Shown: positions 37,307 through 46,345, numbered from the stretch's first letter. The stretch: DNA of 64,000 nt from Dyella dinghuensis (GCF_003977615.1 NZ_RYZR01000005.1:682001-746000); one strand, 5' to 3'. A program made the numbers and translations. The notes: generated from the sequence alone by a model not told the origin.

Positions 37307-37357
37307 AGGCCATTTCTTTGGGTTACTTTTCTTTGGGCCCGCAAAGAAAAGTGACTC
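37307..37357 (-). repeat. GAGTCAC core repeat, copy 2 (inverted)
   Basis: Almost an exact reverse complement of copy 1 (36989-37039), from AGGCCATTTCTTTGGG to AAGAAAAGTGACTC, with only one or two differences. Confidence 0.8.
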
Positions 37358-37434
37358 GGCTGCCGGCAGGCAGTCGAAACGCCCGCTGCGCAAGCGGCAA
37401 ACTCGCGATAGCTCAGCAACAGCAAGAGCCTTTG

Positions 37435-37485
37435 AGGCCATTTCTTTGGATCACTTTTCTTTGGGCACGCAGAGAAAAGTGACTC
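37435..37485 (-). repeat. GAGTCAC core repeat, copy 3 (inverted)
   Basis: Same direction as copy 2, starting AGGCCATTTCTTTGGATC and ending AGAGAAAAGTGACTC. It is somewhat more diverged (GGGCACGCAGAG in place of GGGCCCGCAAAG). Confidence 0.8.
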
Positions 37486-37729
37486 GGCCGCTCGCAAGCG
37501 GACGAAACGGCCGCCACGCAGGCGAGCAGCCTGGCGATAAGGCATCAACGGGACGATACAGTCACTGGATGACCAGCTTCGCTGTTGTAAAGCGCTTCCG
37601 GCCTGCGCCGGAATGACGGTGAGGTGATGCGTGACGGTGAGGAATGGGATGGACGGTGAAGCGGGATGACGAGATAAACGTTGTCGCTAGTTGGTCATTG
37701 ACGACAGCACGATGCGAAAGCACAACCCA

Positions 37730-38629
37730 TCAAAGTTGCTTCGCCATCAACTCAACCAACCAATCCACAAACACCCGCAATCGCGCCGGCATATGCTTAT
37801 GCGGCGTATAAAGCACCGTCACCGGCAGCGACGGCGGCGGCGTCCCCGGCAAAACTTCACGCAACTGCCCATTCGCCAACGCCTCGCTCACGCGATAAAG
37901 CGGAAGCTGCGCCAAACCCAGCCCCGCCTGGCATGCGTTTAGATACGCCTCCACACCACTCACTGTCACAGACCCCGGCAAAGTAACTTCACGACGCTTG
38001 CGCCCCACCATGAAATCCAGCGGCTCACTGCGATGCGTCGTAGGCGATGCCCAATTCACCGCGCGATGTCCGTTATGCAAATCCGCCAGCGATTGCGGCA
38101 TGCCATGTTTGCGTACATACGCAGCACTCGCGGCGGTGATTTGCTGAAGCGTGCCGACTCTTCGGCTGACCAATCCGGAATCAGGCAACTTGCCGATACG
38201 CAATACGCAGTCAACGCCCTCGCTCAACATATCGACAAAGCGATCGCCGGTACCGATATCCAGTTCCACATTCGGATAGCGTGCGAAGAATGCGGGAAGC
38301 GATGGAATCAACCACAGGCATGCCATCTGCGTCGGCACATCCACACGCAAACGTCCGCGTGGTTGCACGCTCGCCTCGCGAAAATCTGCTTCAACGGCAT
38401 CCACGTCCGCCAACAATCGCACGCAGTGGTTGTAGTACGCCTCGCCGTCGTGGCTGGCGCGCACGCGTCGCGTGGTTCGCTGCAGTAATTGCGCGCCCAG
38501 ACGTTTTTCCAGCCGTTTGATGGCGTGGGTGACCGTGGCGCGCGGGAGGCTCAGATCATCGGCTGCAGCGGTAAAACTCCCCAGTTCGACGATCCGCGTA
38601 AACAGGCGCATGGCTTCGAGGCGGTCCAT
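37730..38629 (-). CDS. LysR family transcriptional regulator
   Basis: A 299-residue regulator. The N-terminal winged helix-turn-helix is MDRLEAMRLFTRIVELGSFT followed by AAADDLSLPRATVTHAIKRLEKRLGAQLL, and the rest is the two-lobed effector-binding domain. It is divergent from an aldo-keto reductase gene with 100 bases between them, where a T-N11-A palindrome typical of LysR sites is present. It probably controls that gene and itself; the inducer is unknown. Confidence 0.92.
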   Translation of the reverse strand: MDRLEAMRLFTRIVELGSFTAAADDLSLPRATVTHAIKRLEKRLGAQLLQRTTRRVRASHDGEAYYNHCVRLLADVDAVEADFREASVQPRGRLRVDVPTQMACLWLIPSLPAFFARYPNVELDIGTGDRFVDMLSEGVDCVLRIGKLPDSGLVSRRVGTLQQITAASAAYVRKHGMPQSLADLHNGHRAVNWASPTTHRSEPLDFMVGRKRREVTLPGSVTVSGVEAYLNACQAGLGLAQLPLYRVSEALANGQLREVLPGTPPPSLPVTVLYTPHKHMPARLRVFVDWLVELMAKQL

Positions 38630-38636
38630 GAGATTG

Positions 38637-38651
38637 TTTCACTGAATGAAA
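38637..38651. promoter_or_regulatory. LysR-type operator candidate
   Basis: TTTCACTGAATGAAA has perfect 5-base arms (TTTCA/TGAAA) and contains the T-N11-A pattern. It lies 8 bases upstream of the LysR start codon and 78 bases upstream of the aldo-keto reductase start. A second short palindrome, CTCATTATTGAG, lies at 38660-38671. Confidence 0.6.
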
Positions 38652-38729
38652 TAGTGATGCTCATTATTGAGTATTTATCGCACCCGCGCCTGTGCCGACA
38701 ATGTGCCACTCCCCACCATGAGGCAACCC

Positions 38730-39722
38730 ATGCAAACTCGCACACTCGGCAAGAACGGCCCCAAGGTTTCCGCCCTCGGTCTTGGCTGCATGGGCATGAG
38801 CGATTTCTACGGACCGCGCGACGACGCCGAATCCATCGCCACCATCCACCACGCATTGGATCGCGGCATCACCTTGCTGGATACGGCCGATATGTACGGC
38901 CCTTTCACCAACGAACAGCTGGTCGGCAAAGCCATCAAAGATCGACGCGACCAGGTCTTTCTTGCGACAAAGTTCGGGGTCGTGCGCGATGCTGCCGATC
39001 CGACCAAGCGCGCGATCAGCGGTCGTCCGGAATATGTGCGCAGCGCATGCGATGCGAGCCTGAAACGCCTGGGCGTGGATCACATCGATCTTTACTACCA
39101 GCACCGTGTTGATCTGGACACGCCGATCGAGGACACCGTTGGTGCGATGGCGGATCTGGTGAAGGCCGGCAAGGTGCGCTACCTGGGCTTGTCGGAGGCC
39201 TCCGCGCAGACCATCGAGCGTGCCGACAAGGTGCATAAGATCACCGCATTGCAAAGCGAACTGTCGTTGTGGACGCGCGATCCGGAAGAGAACGATACGC
39301 TCGACATGTGCCGCAAACTCGATATCGCATTCGTGGCGTACTCCCCGTTGGGGCGCGGCTTTCTTACCGGCGCGATCACCAAGCCCGAGGATTTCGACGC
39401 CGACGATTTCCGCCGCAATAACCCGCGTTTCCAGGGCGAAAATTTCGCGCGCAATCTGCAGTTGGTGCACCAGGTGCAAGCGCTGGCGAAGGAGAAAGGC
39501 TGCACACCGGCGCAACTCGCCCTTGCCTGGTTACTCGCACAAGGCGAAGACATCGTGCCGATTCCGGGTACGCGTCGCCGTTCGCGCCTGGACGAAAATC
39601 TCGGCGCCGTGGCCGTGACGCTCGATCAGAACGAACTGGCCTCGATCGATCGTATTTTCCCGCCCGAAGCGGTGGCTGGTGCTCGCTACGCGGCGGCCGG
39701 CATGACGCATATCAACAAGTGA
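38730..39722 (+). CDS. Aldo/keto reductase
   Basis: A 330-residue NADPH-dependent oxidoreductase of the YhdN/AKR13-like branch. It starts [20 protein letters not shown], with the catalytic Asp/Tyr in [14 protein letters not shown], Lys in FLATKFGVV and His in LYYQHRVD. The C-terminal [16 protein letters not shown] is the NADP-binding segment. Such enzymes reduce aldehydes and ketones in the cytosol. The start at 38730 has GAGGC upstream; an ATG at 38718 is an alternative. It is adjacent to a RidA-like gene that follows by 14 bases. Confidence 0.92.
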   Translation: MQTRTLGKNGPKVSALGLGCMGMSDFYGPRDDAESIATIHHALDRGITLLDTADMYGPFTNEQLVGKAIKDRRDQVFLATKFGVVRDAADPTKRAISGRPEYVRSACDASLKRLGVDHIDLYYQHRVDLDTPIEDTVGAMADLVKAGKVRYLGLSEASAQTIERADKVHKITALQSELSLWTRDPEENDTLDMCRKLDIAFVAYSPLGRGFLTGAITKPEDFDADDFRRNNPRFQGENFARNLQLVHQVQALAKEKGCTPAQLALAWLLAQGEDIVPIPGTRRRSRLDENLGAVAVTLDQNELASIDRIFPPEAVAGARYAAAGMTHINK

Positions 39723-39736
39723 TCATCGAGAAAATC

Positions 39737-40132
39737 ATGGACACGATCGAACGTATACAGCCGTCTTCGTTGTTTACGATTCCAGGTATCAAAGCCGCGG
39801 CGCGTGTCGGGAATCTGCTCTTCGTTTCCGGGCAGGTACCGCTGGGGCCGACCGGAGAACTGGTCGGCATCGGCGATTTTCGGATGCAGGCCGAGCAGGT
39901 ATTTTCCAACCTCGGTGCGGCACTCAAGGCCGGGGACAGCGGATTTGACCGGATCATCAAGCTGACGTCGTTTTTCACCGATATCGGGCGCGATCTGCCA
40001 GCCTTTCGCGAAGTTCGCGATCGCCACATCGCCAGCGAACATGCCACGGCCAGCTCGGCCATCCAGGTCGCCCAGCTGTTCCACCCCGCTGCATGGCTGG
40101 AAGTGGAAGCGGTCGCGCTCTGCGGAAACTGA
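39737..40132 (+). CDS. RidA/YjgF/UK114 family protein
   Basis: A 131-residue protein of the Rid family with GNLLFVSGQVPLGPTGELVG and a C-terminal FHPAAWLEVEAVAL. True RidA enzymes hydrolyse reactive enamines/imines and have the ligand Arg in a CxxRA-type segment; in this protein the region around SEHATASSAIQVAQL lacks that Arg, so it probably belongs to another Rid subfamily and may have a different substrate. A GTG at 39719 overlapping the previous stop is an alternative start. Likely cotranscribed with the aldo/keto reductase. Confidence 0.8.
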   Translation: MDTIERIQPSSLFTIPGIKAAARVGNLLFVSGQVPLGPTGELVGIGDFRMQAEQVFSNLGAALKAGDSGFDRIIKLTSFFTDIGRDLPAFREVRDRHIASEHATASSAIQVAQLFHPAAWLEVEAVALCGN

Positions 40133-40183
40133 CGGCTGCACCCGGGAAGCGCCAAGGAAGGCACTTCTCATTAAAATAACCGG

Positions 40184-41008
40184 ATGAGCACCCCCGATCA
40201 CTCCCCGCTCGGCAAGCACACCGTCTACGCCGACCGTTACGACCCCAGTCTGCTGTTTCCGATTCCTCGCCAAACCAAGCGCGATGAGATCGGCGTCACC
40301 CAGCCGTTGCCTTTCCAGGGCGTGGATATCTGGAACGCTTACGAATTGTCCTGGCTGGACATGCACGGGAAACCCATCGCAGCGGTGGCGGAATTCCATG
40401 TGCCGGCGAGTTCGCCGAACATCATCGAGTCCAAGTCGTTCAAGCTTTATCTCAACGGATTTGCGCAGGAACCGGTGGCCAACGCCGCCGCGCTGAGTGC
40501 GCTATTGCAGCAGGATCTGTCCCGCGCGGCAGGTGCGCCAGTGATGGTGCATATCCAGGCGCCACGTGCAGCAGCGCATACGTTCGCCGACCTCGATGGG
40601 GAATTGATCGACACGCTGCCGGTGAAAATCGACGATTACGGTCCGCCCAAGGCCGATTACCTGCGCGCCGATCAGCATGCCGATATGGTTGAAGAAACGC
40701 TGATTTCGGACCTGCTGCGCTCCAACTGCCCCGTCACCGGACAGCCCGATTGGGGCAGTGTGCAGATCCGCTATCAGGGCGCGCCGATCGACCGCGAGGG
40801 CTTATTGCGATACCTCGTCTCCTTCCGTACCCACAACGAATTCCATGAACAATGCGTGGAACGCATCTTCATGGATGTGATGAAGCGCTGCACACCGCAG
40901 CGACTTAGCGTTTACGCTCGCTACACCCGCCGGGGAGGGCTGGATATCAACCCTTTCCGCAGCACCGACAAGGACCTCCCGGCCAATGTTCGCGGGGCGA
41001 GGCAATAG
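40184..41008 (+). CDS. queF: NADPH-dependent 7-cyano-7-deazaguanine reductase
   Basis: QueF reduces preQ0 to preQ1 in the queuosine tRNA-modification pathway. The 274-residue protein is of the long, two-domain (YqcD/type II) form. Visible landmarks are the start with [18 protein letters not shown], the motif [12 protein letters not shown] (substrate/NADPH site) and the catalytic Cys in [15 protein letters not shown] with the Asp of TGQPDWG nearby. Length and motifs agree with the E. coli enzyme. It is 51 bases downstream of the RidA-like gene and may have its own promoter. Confidence 0.95.
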   Translation: MSTPDHSPLGKHTVYADRYDPSLLFPIPRQTKRDEIGVTQPLPFQGVDIWNAYELSWLDMHGKPIAAVAEFHVPASSPNIIESKSFKLYLNGFAQEPVANAAALSALLQQDLSRAAGAPVMVHIQAPRAAAHTFADLDGELIDTLPVKIDDYGPPKADYLRADQHADMVEETLISDLLRSNCPVTGQPDWGSVQIRYQGAPIDREGLLRYLVSFRTHNEFHEQCVERIFMDVMKRCTPQRLSVYARYTRRGGLDINPFRSTDKDLPANVRGARQ

Positions 41009-41140
41009 CGCCGCAACCGGTTACACTCTGCGCCCCCGGTCATCGGCACTTCAGATCAGCGGCGCTAGCCTTAACAACTGGTTTGATTTTGCAGGCCGAC
41101 GGTTTACCCGTCTCATGTCCCACCTTTCGGAATCCCGCAC

Positions 41141-41755
41141 ATGAAACTCACCGCCCGTTCCGCCGCTCTTTACAGCGTTACGTTCGCCGGCCTGCTGGTG
41201 CTCAGCGCCTGTGGCAAGAACGATCAGTCGGCGAATCAACCGGCTCCTTCCAGCACGGCTCCGGCCGCGCCGAGCACTGCGCCGGCCAAACCGGCCCCGG
41301 CCAGCACGGCCGCTGCTCCGGCCGCTGCACATACCGCTGCCGCTCCGGCTGCCGCCAGCACCGCTGCTGCCGCGCCGACGCCGCCCACCGCTGCACCGGC
41401 TGCTGCCGACAACGGTTTCCAGGTGGCCACGGTGACGTTGGGCGATACGGTCACGCCGGATCATAAAGTGCGCAAGGAAGTGCTTTCGTTCTCGCCGAGC
41501 CAGAAGACCATCTATGTGAGCGTCGACACCAGCGGTACCACTGCCGGTGCAACGCTCAACGCGAAGTGGAGCTATCTGGAAGGCAGTGGCCAGCTGGTCA
41601 CCAGCACCAGCCAGTCGATCACTGCCGACGGTCCGGCCACCACCACGTTCCGCGTGGTCAATCCGAACCTGTGGCCGGAAGGCAAGTACAAGGTGGACAT
41701 CTCGCTCGACGGCAAGCAGGTCGCGAGCAAGCAGTTCGAAGTGAAGAAGAGCTAA
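41141..41755 (+). CDS. Putative lipoprotein with Ala/Pro-rich linker
   Basis: A 204-residue lipoprotein: signal peptide MKLTARSAALYSVTFAGLLV ending in the lipobox LSAC (Cys-25), then a low-complexity Ala/Pro/Thr/Ser linker (about 30-88) and a C-terminal beta-rich domain (ATVTLGDTVTPDHKVRKEVL...GKYKVDISLDGKQV) that looks like an immunoglobulin-like or surface-binding module. The linker length suggests reaching through the periplasm or peptidoglycan. No family is recognised. The gene has its own terminator. Confidence 0.75.
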   Translation: MKLTARSAALYSVTFAGLLVLSACGKNDQSANQPAPSSTAPAAPSTAPAKPAPASTAAAPAAAHTAAAPAAASTAAAAPTPPTAAPAAADNGFQVATVTLGDTVTPDHKVRKEVLSFSPSQKTIYVSVDTSGTTAGATLNAKWSYLEGSGQLVTSTSQSITADGPATTTFRVVNPNLWPEGKYKVDISLDGKQVASKQFEVKKS

Positions 41756-41779
41756 GCCGCTTCGACAAGCAGTGACCCG

Positions 41780-41804
41780 GGGCGCCCCGCGAGGGCGCCC
41801 TTTT
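41780..41804 (+). terminator. Rho-independent terminator
   Basis: An 8-bp GC stem, GGGCGCCC (41780-41787) with GGGCGCCC (41793-41800), closes a CGCGA loop and is followed by TTTTGTTG. It lies 25 bases after the lipoprotein stop. Confidence 0.9.
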
Positions 41805-41939
41805 GTTGTGCGATTCGTCGCGGCACCTGTGCTTATGACGAATGCGCCATCGAAGCCCCAGAACGCTTCGTGAGTTTTTCTCTGCAATGCCCGGTATGGC
41901 ACCATCGCCGTCTCGGGGAAATCGAGAGGCCGTTTCAAC

Positions 41940-44546
41940 GTGGAGCAACAAGGCGGGGCCGAAGTCCTTAGCCAGGAAGATGCCTTGAGCCGGCCGGGCC
42001 CGGTCTGGTTGCGTCGATTCGGCGGTCCTGCGTTATCGGTGTTGATGCTGTGTCTGGCGCTCTGGGCGCTGTACCGGCTGGCTGGCGAGGTGAGTTACCA
42101 CCAGGTTGGCGAGTACATGCATCGCCTGCGTCGCGGACGTATCGGTCAGGCCATCGTGCTCACCGCGCTTGGTTATGCGGTGATGCCGCTGTACGACTTG
42201 TTCGCCTTGAACGCGATCGGCCGCAAATTGCCGCGTCCGCGTGTCGCACTGATCTCCTTCATCAGTTACGCCTTCAGCAACACGCTGGGCATGGCGATGC
42301 TGGTGTCCGGTTCCATTCGCTACCGCTTCTATATCCAGGCCGGCTTGTCGACGATAGAAGTCGCCAAGGTCGTGCTGTTCTGCACGATCAGTTTCTGGCT
42401 GGGCCTGTTTGCCATTACCGGCGTGACGTTGTTGTTCGTGCCGATTCCGCGCAGTCTGCCGCTGGGATCTGTGCACTTACTGCTTGGGATTGTGCTGTGT
42501 GCGATTCCACTGCTGTGGCTGGCCGGCGGCGCGATATTCCGGCGTCCGGTAAAGCTGTGGCGCTGGGACGTGCGGCTTCCACCCGTCTCGATCGGACTTC
42601 GGCAGGTTGTTGTCGGCGCCATCGACTGGGGTCTGGCGGCGGCAGTGCTCTACGCGTTGATGCCTGACGAGCTGGTGCTGCATTTCGGTTCGTTCCTCGC
42701 GATTTTCGCTCTGGCGCAAATTGCTGGCTTGATCAGTCACGTACCGGGCGGCCTGGGTGTGTTCGAAGCGGTGATGCTTGCGGGCTTCGGCGCCACCGGC
42801 AATCAGGCGCTGTCCGCACCCATTCTCGGCGCGCTGGCCGCCTATCGCGGTGTCTACTATCTGCTGCCGCTTTGTGCGGCGGCTGTCGTGGTGGTGGTAC
42901 GCGAAGCACGCGGATTACGGCAGGCTGCGTTGCTGACGCCATGGTTCAACGGATTGCTGCCGCCGTTCTTCTCCGGACTCACCTTGGTATCCGGTGCAGT
43001 ATTGCTGTTCTCCGGCGCCACTGCTGTGTTGCCCGGCCGATTGGAATTGCTCAGCGATATCTTGCCGCTGCCAGTGATGGAAGCGTCGCATTTTCTCAGC
43101 AGCGTCATCGGCATGTCGTTGCTGATTCTCGCGCGCGGCTTGCAACGGCGACTCGACGCTGCCTATTGGCTCACGCTGATTTTGTTGATCGCCGGTGCCG
43201 TGGCGCAGTTGCTGAAAGGCATCGATTACGAAGAAGCGGGTCTGCTGATCTTGCTCGCCGTCGCCCTGGCGCCCGCACACCGTCTGTTCTACCGGCGCGC
43301 GTCGCTGTTCGACATGACGTTCTCGTTCGGCTGGTTTCTTGCCTGTGCGACGGTGCTCGGCTGCACGGTATGGCTGGTGTTCTTCAGCTATCAACATGTT
43401 GAATACAGCCGCGACCTGTGGTGGCAATTCAGTTTCTATCACGGCAACGCGCCGCGTGCGTTGCGCGCGCTGGTGGGCGCAACGGGCGTAGCGCTGCTGT
43501 TTGCGCTGACGACGTTGATTCGTTCCGCACGTCCGCGCCCTACGCTTCCCGACGAATCGGAATTGGCGCGCGCAACGCCGCTGATCAAGCATTACTCCTC
43601 CGCACAAGCACACCTGGCGTTGATGGGCGACAAGAGTTTGCTGTTCGATCCCGACGGCAAAGCGTTTCTCATGTACGGCATCGAAGGCCGCAGCTGGGTG
43701 GCGATGGGTGATCCGGTCGGCCACGACGAGCGCGCACGCCAGGAGCTGGTCTGGACCTTCCGCGAACGCTGCGAGCGCGGCGGTGGCTGGCCGGTGTTCT
43801 ATCAAGTCACGCCGGCGGATCTGGATCTGTATCTCGAAGTCGGTATGAGTCTTCTGAAGATCGGCGAAGAAGCGCGCGTGCTGTTGGAACACTTCAATCT
43901 CGACGGCAAGTCCAAGAAAACATTGCGCGGCACCGTCAACAAATTGCATCGCGAAGGCTTGCGGCTTGAGGTCGTAGCGGCTCAACACGTTCCTGCACTG
44001 CTGCCGAAACTCAAATCCGTATCCGATGCGTGGTTGCGCGATAAGCGCACGCGCGAGAAAGGCTTCTCGCTTGGCGCATTCGACGAGCGTTACCTGTCGC
44101 GCACACCGATGGCGGTAGTGTGGCAAGACGACAAACCGGTCGCCTTCGCCAATCTGTTCCTCTGCGAAGACAGCAAGGAAGAGGCCTCCGTCGATCTGAT
44201 GCGCCAGTTGCCAGATGGCCCCACCGGACTAATGGATTACCTCTTCGTCGAGCTGATGCTTTGGGCCAAGGCCGAAGGCTATCGTTGGTTCAACCTCGGC
44301 ATGGCGCCGCTCTCGGGCTTGCAGAGCCGCCGCCAGGCACCGCTGTGGAACCGTTTCGGCGCACTGATCTTCGGCCGTGGCGAACGCTTCTATAATTTCC
44401 AGGGTTTGCACCGCTACAAAGACAAATTCGATCCCGAATGGGAGCCGCGCTATATGGCGGTCCCGGGCGGCATCGCGTTACCGGTGGTGCTTACTAATGT
44501 TGCCAGCCTCATTTCAGGCGGCCTGACCGGAGTGGTGCGCCGATGA
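41940..44546 (+). CDS. mprF: Bifunctional aminoacyl-phosphatidylglycerol synthase/flippase, MprF family
   Basis: An 868-residue inner-membrane protein. The N-terminal part (about 1-540) has roughly 14 membrane helices and forms the flippase; it includes HVPGGLGVFEAVML, conserved in the family. The C-terminal soluble domain (about 545-868, DUF2156) transfers Lys or Ala from tRNA to phosphatidylglycerol; motifs include AFLMYGIEGRSWVAMGDPVG and WFNLGMAPLSGL. This lowers the negative charge of the membrane and protects against cationic peptides. The start is GTG at 41940. It overlaps the downstream VirJ-like gene by 4 bases (ATGA), so the two are coupled. Confidence 0.92.
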   Translation: MEQQGGAEVLSQEDALSRPGPVWLRRFGGPALSVLMLCLALWALYRLAGEVSYHQVGEYMHRLRRGRIGQAIVLTALGYAVMPLYDLFALNAIGRKLPRPRVALISFISYAFSNTLGMAMLVSGSIRYRFYIQAGLSTIEVAKVVLFCTISFWLGLFAITGVTLLFVPIPRSLPLGSVHLLLGIVLCAIPLLWLAGGAIFRRPVKLWRWDVRLPPVSIGLRQVVVGAIDWGLAAAVLYALMPDELVLHFGSFLAIFALAQIAGLISHVPGGLGVFEAVMLAGFGATGNQALSAPILGALAAYRGVYYLLPLCAAAVVVVVREARGLRQAALLTPWFNGLLPPFFSGLTLVSGAVLLFSGATAVLPGRLELLSDILPLPVMEASHFLSSVIGMSLLILARGLQRRLDAAYWLTLILLIAGAVAQLLKGIDYEEAGLLILLAVALAPAHRLFYRRASLFDMTFSFGWFLACATVLGCTVWLVFFSYQHVEYSRDLWWQFSFYHGNAPRALRALVGATGVALLFALTTLIRSARPRPTLPDESELARATPLIKHYSSAQAHLALMGDKSLLFDPDGKAFLMYGIEGRSWVAMGDPVGHDERARQELVWTFRERCERGGGWPVFYQVTPADLDLYLEVGMSLLKIGEEARVLLEHFNLDGKSKKTLRGTVNKLHREGLRLEVVAAQHVPALLPKLKSVSDAWLRDKRTREKGFSLGAFDERYLSRTPMAVVWQDDKPVAFANLFLCEDSKEEASVDLMRQLPDGPTGLMDYLFVELMLWAKAEGYRWFNLGMAPLSGLQSRRQAPLWNRFGALIFGRGERFYNFQGLHRYKDKFDPEWEPRYMAVPGGIALPVVLTNVASLISGGLTGVVRR

Positions 44547-45337
44547 AATTTCGTCTTGTCGCGGTCGTAGTGATTGCCGCTATCGTCGCCGCGCTCTTTA
44601 TCTTCAAACCACTTCCGCGCCCGAGCCTGGAAGAGGCCACCGTAAAACTCCCAGCTACGGCGCAGGCACCTGCCGGCCACGACGACGTGCTCGCGGTTTT
44701 CTATTCCGGCGATGGCGGCTGGCGCGATCTCGATAAGGAAGTCGGCAACCGTCTCGTTGCGCGCGGCATACCGGTGCTCGGCATCAGCTGCCTTTCTTAC
44801 TACTGGCGCAATCGCTCGCCGGAAGAATCGGCGAAGGACCTCGACGCACTGATCAACAAGTACACCACGCAGTGGCACAAACAGAAAGTATGGGTGATCG
44901 GCTTTTCGTTCGGCGCAGACGTGGTACCCACGATTGTCGAAAAGCTGAGCCCGCAGAACCGCGCACGCGTTTCGCAGATCGTGCTGCTTTCGCCCAGCCG
45001 CGATACGAATTTCGAGGTCGAGCTGGAAGGCTATATGACCGAGAACTGGCTCAAGACGCATACCAAGGCGTTTATGGAATGGCTCAATCCGGTGCCGCAC
45101 TTCCCAGCTCTCCCGCGCATTGCTGCCTTGCAGAACAAGCCGCCCGTGATTTGCTACTACGGTCACGATGACAGCGACGACAGCGCCTGCAGCGACCCGA
45201 CCTTGCCCAAATGGGTGAAGGTTTACGAAATGCCGGGTGATCATCATTTTGACTACAACTATGATGGCCTTGCCACGCGCATGATCGGCGACCTGCCAAG
45301 CGACGCACCGGCATCGCCACAAACAACATCGCCTTAA
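44543..45337 (+). CDS. VirJ/AcvB family periplasmic serine hydrolase
   Basis: A 264-residue protein with an N-terminal signal/anchor (MKFRLVAVVVIAAIVAALFI) and an alpha/beta hydrolase domain of the VirJ family. Characteristic segments are AVFYSGDGGWRDLDKEVGNR, the nucleophile elbow VIGFSFGADVVPTI and a terminal EMPGDHHFDYNYD with the catalytic His. In Agrobacterium AcvB and in Pseudomonas aeruginosa PA0919, such proteins hydrolyse aminoacyl-phosphatidylglycerol made by the adjacent MprF-type synthase, recycling the lipid. The same pairing and 4-base overlap here support that role. Confidence 0.88.
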   Translation: MKFRLVAVVVIAAIVAALFIFKPLPRPSLEEATVKLPATAQAPAGHDDVLAVFYSGDGGWRDLDKEVGNRLVARGIPVLGISCLSYYWRNRSPEESAKDLDALINKYTTQWHKQKVWVIGFSFGADVVPTIVEKLSPQNRARVSQIVLLSPSRDTNFEVELEGYMTENWLKTHTKAFMEWLNPVPHFPALPRIAALQNKPPVICYYGHDDSDDSACSDPTLPKWVKVYEMPGDHHFDYNYDGLATRMIGDLPSDAPASPQTTSP

Positions 45338-45565
45338 GACGCATTAAGCGATGCACTAACGCGTGCATCGCTCCGTCGCGATTTCAGCGGACCGCGCGTC
45401 CAATCATTCATCTTGATCAACGTGAATGACATGCAGGCTGTCTGCACATACCTCCAACACCGGATTTACGCCGAAGGTGATCAAATTGGTTACTGCATCG
45501 GGAGCATGTGCCTGATGCACACCACGAGTGTCTACTCATGCGTCCGAATCCCAAGAGGTACTGTC

Positions 45566-45793
45566 ATGAATCAAGACATCATCAAGGGTCAATGGAAACA
45601 GCTCTCCGGCAATATCAAACAGCACTGGGGAAAACTGACCGACAATGATCTGAAGGTTGCCGAAGGAAGCATGGAATATCTCACCGGCAAAGTCGAAGAA
45701 CGCTATGGCATCGCCCACGAAGAAGCTGAAAAGCAGGTACGTGCGTTCGAGCGCGAATTGAACAAACGCGGCGGCACGACGACTCACCACTAA
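45566..45793 (+). CDS. CsbD family stress protein (copy 1)
   Basis: A 75-residue hydrophilic protein, MNQDIIKGQWKQLSGNIKQH followed by WGKLTDNDLKVAEG and YGIAHEEAEKQV, the full CsbD pattern. Members of this family are small, stress-induced proteins of unknown mechanism. AGAGG precedes the ATG at 45566. A second copy lies 321 bases downstream with about 60 percent matching residues by eye. Confidence 0.9.
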   Translation: MNQDIIKGQWKQLSGNIKQHWGKLTDNDLKVAEGSMEYLTGKVEERYGIAHEEAEKQVRAFERELNKRGGTTTHH

Positions 45794-46114
45794 TCAACAC
45801 ACGCGGACCCCGCACCAGCACGTTCCGTTGTTCAAATTATTCTGGCTGGTGCGGGGACGATGGAATAAGGCACGTTAGCCACCCCCATCATCGCCTCGAC
45901 ACTGACTCTGGACTTCGCAGTCGGCGGCGCAGCCAAGCGCTGCTGCACGGCATCCAAGCATTGCAAATGCTGCGTGACGATCGACTTCACTTGACTGAAC
46001 CGCTCCGACTCGCACGTACATCACACGGACATCTCGTTCACGGCGCGATTGATCGAATCGATGCTGTCGACAGGAGTTGTCGGCACGTCGAAATCGTCAG
46101 CACGAGGTAAATGT
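45794..46114. other. Spacer between the two csbD-like genes
   Basis: A 321-base stretch with no credible gene. A large hairpin (45808-45856) follows the first csbD gene. The rest probably holds the promoter of the second copy; no clear -35/-10 was found. Confidence 0.5.
45808..45856. terminator. Long-loop hairpin after the first csbD-like gene
   Basis: CCCCGCACCAG (45808-45818) pairs perfectly with CTGGTGCGGGG (45846-45856), with a 27-base loop. No T run follows, so its efficiency as a terminator is uncertain. Confidence 0.5.
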
Positions 46115-46345
46115 ATGAATCACGACACCATTGCTGGTCAGTGGAAACAGGTCAGCGGCAAGATCAAGGAACAATGGGGCAAATTGACCGACGACGACAT
46201 GAAAGTTGTCGAAGGCAATGCCGACATGCTCGCGGGCCGGTTGCAGGAACGTTATGGCATCGCACGCGACGAAGCAGAACGGCAGGTGCGCGAGTTCGAA
46301 GAGGACTTGAGCATGAGCCGACAGAAGACACCTCGTCGCCATTGA
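46115..46345 (+). CDS. CsbD family stress protein (copy 2)
   Basis: A 76-residue paralogue of the gene at 45566. It reads MNHDTIAGQWKQVSGKIKEQ followed by WGKLTDDDMKVVEG and YGIARDEAERQVREF. The start at 46115 follows CGAGG. Tandem copies are common in this family; they may differ in induction conditions. The upstream extension of the frame to 46049 has no family similarity. Confidence 0.9.
   Translation: MNHDTIAGQWKQVSGKIKEQWGKLTDDDMKVVEGNADMLAGRLQERYGIARDEAERQVREFEEDLSMSRQKTPRRH

Larger units (their letters stand above)
36806..37729. repeat. Gene-free repeat island with long inverted ends
   Basis: 924 bases between the GST gene and the LysR gene without a credible coding region. The outer segments 36857-37040 and 37435-37620 are imperfect inverted repeats of about 185 bp, each running from a GTCATTCC...GGCCGGA edge through TTTACAACAGCGAAGCTGGT to the GAGTCAC core. 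A third, shorter unit sits at 37307-37400 in the same direction as the right one. Open frames here code peptides such as SLFSACPKKSDPKKWPQR that are products of the repeat itself. The middle part (37041-37306) is unique in this window. Confidence 0.75.

Noticed and set aside
37288-37548. An 86-residue open frame on the minus strand with SLFSACPKKSDPKKWPQR.
   Set aside because: It is translated entirely from the inverted GAGTCAC repeats; such peptides come from repeat DNA rather than from a gene.
36806-37729. A CRISPR array or an intact insertion sequence in the repeat island.
   Set aside because: Repeats are few, in both orientations, without regular spacers; no transposase frame is present.
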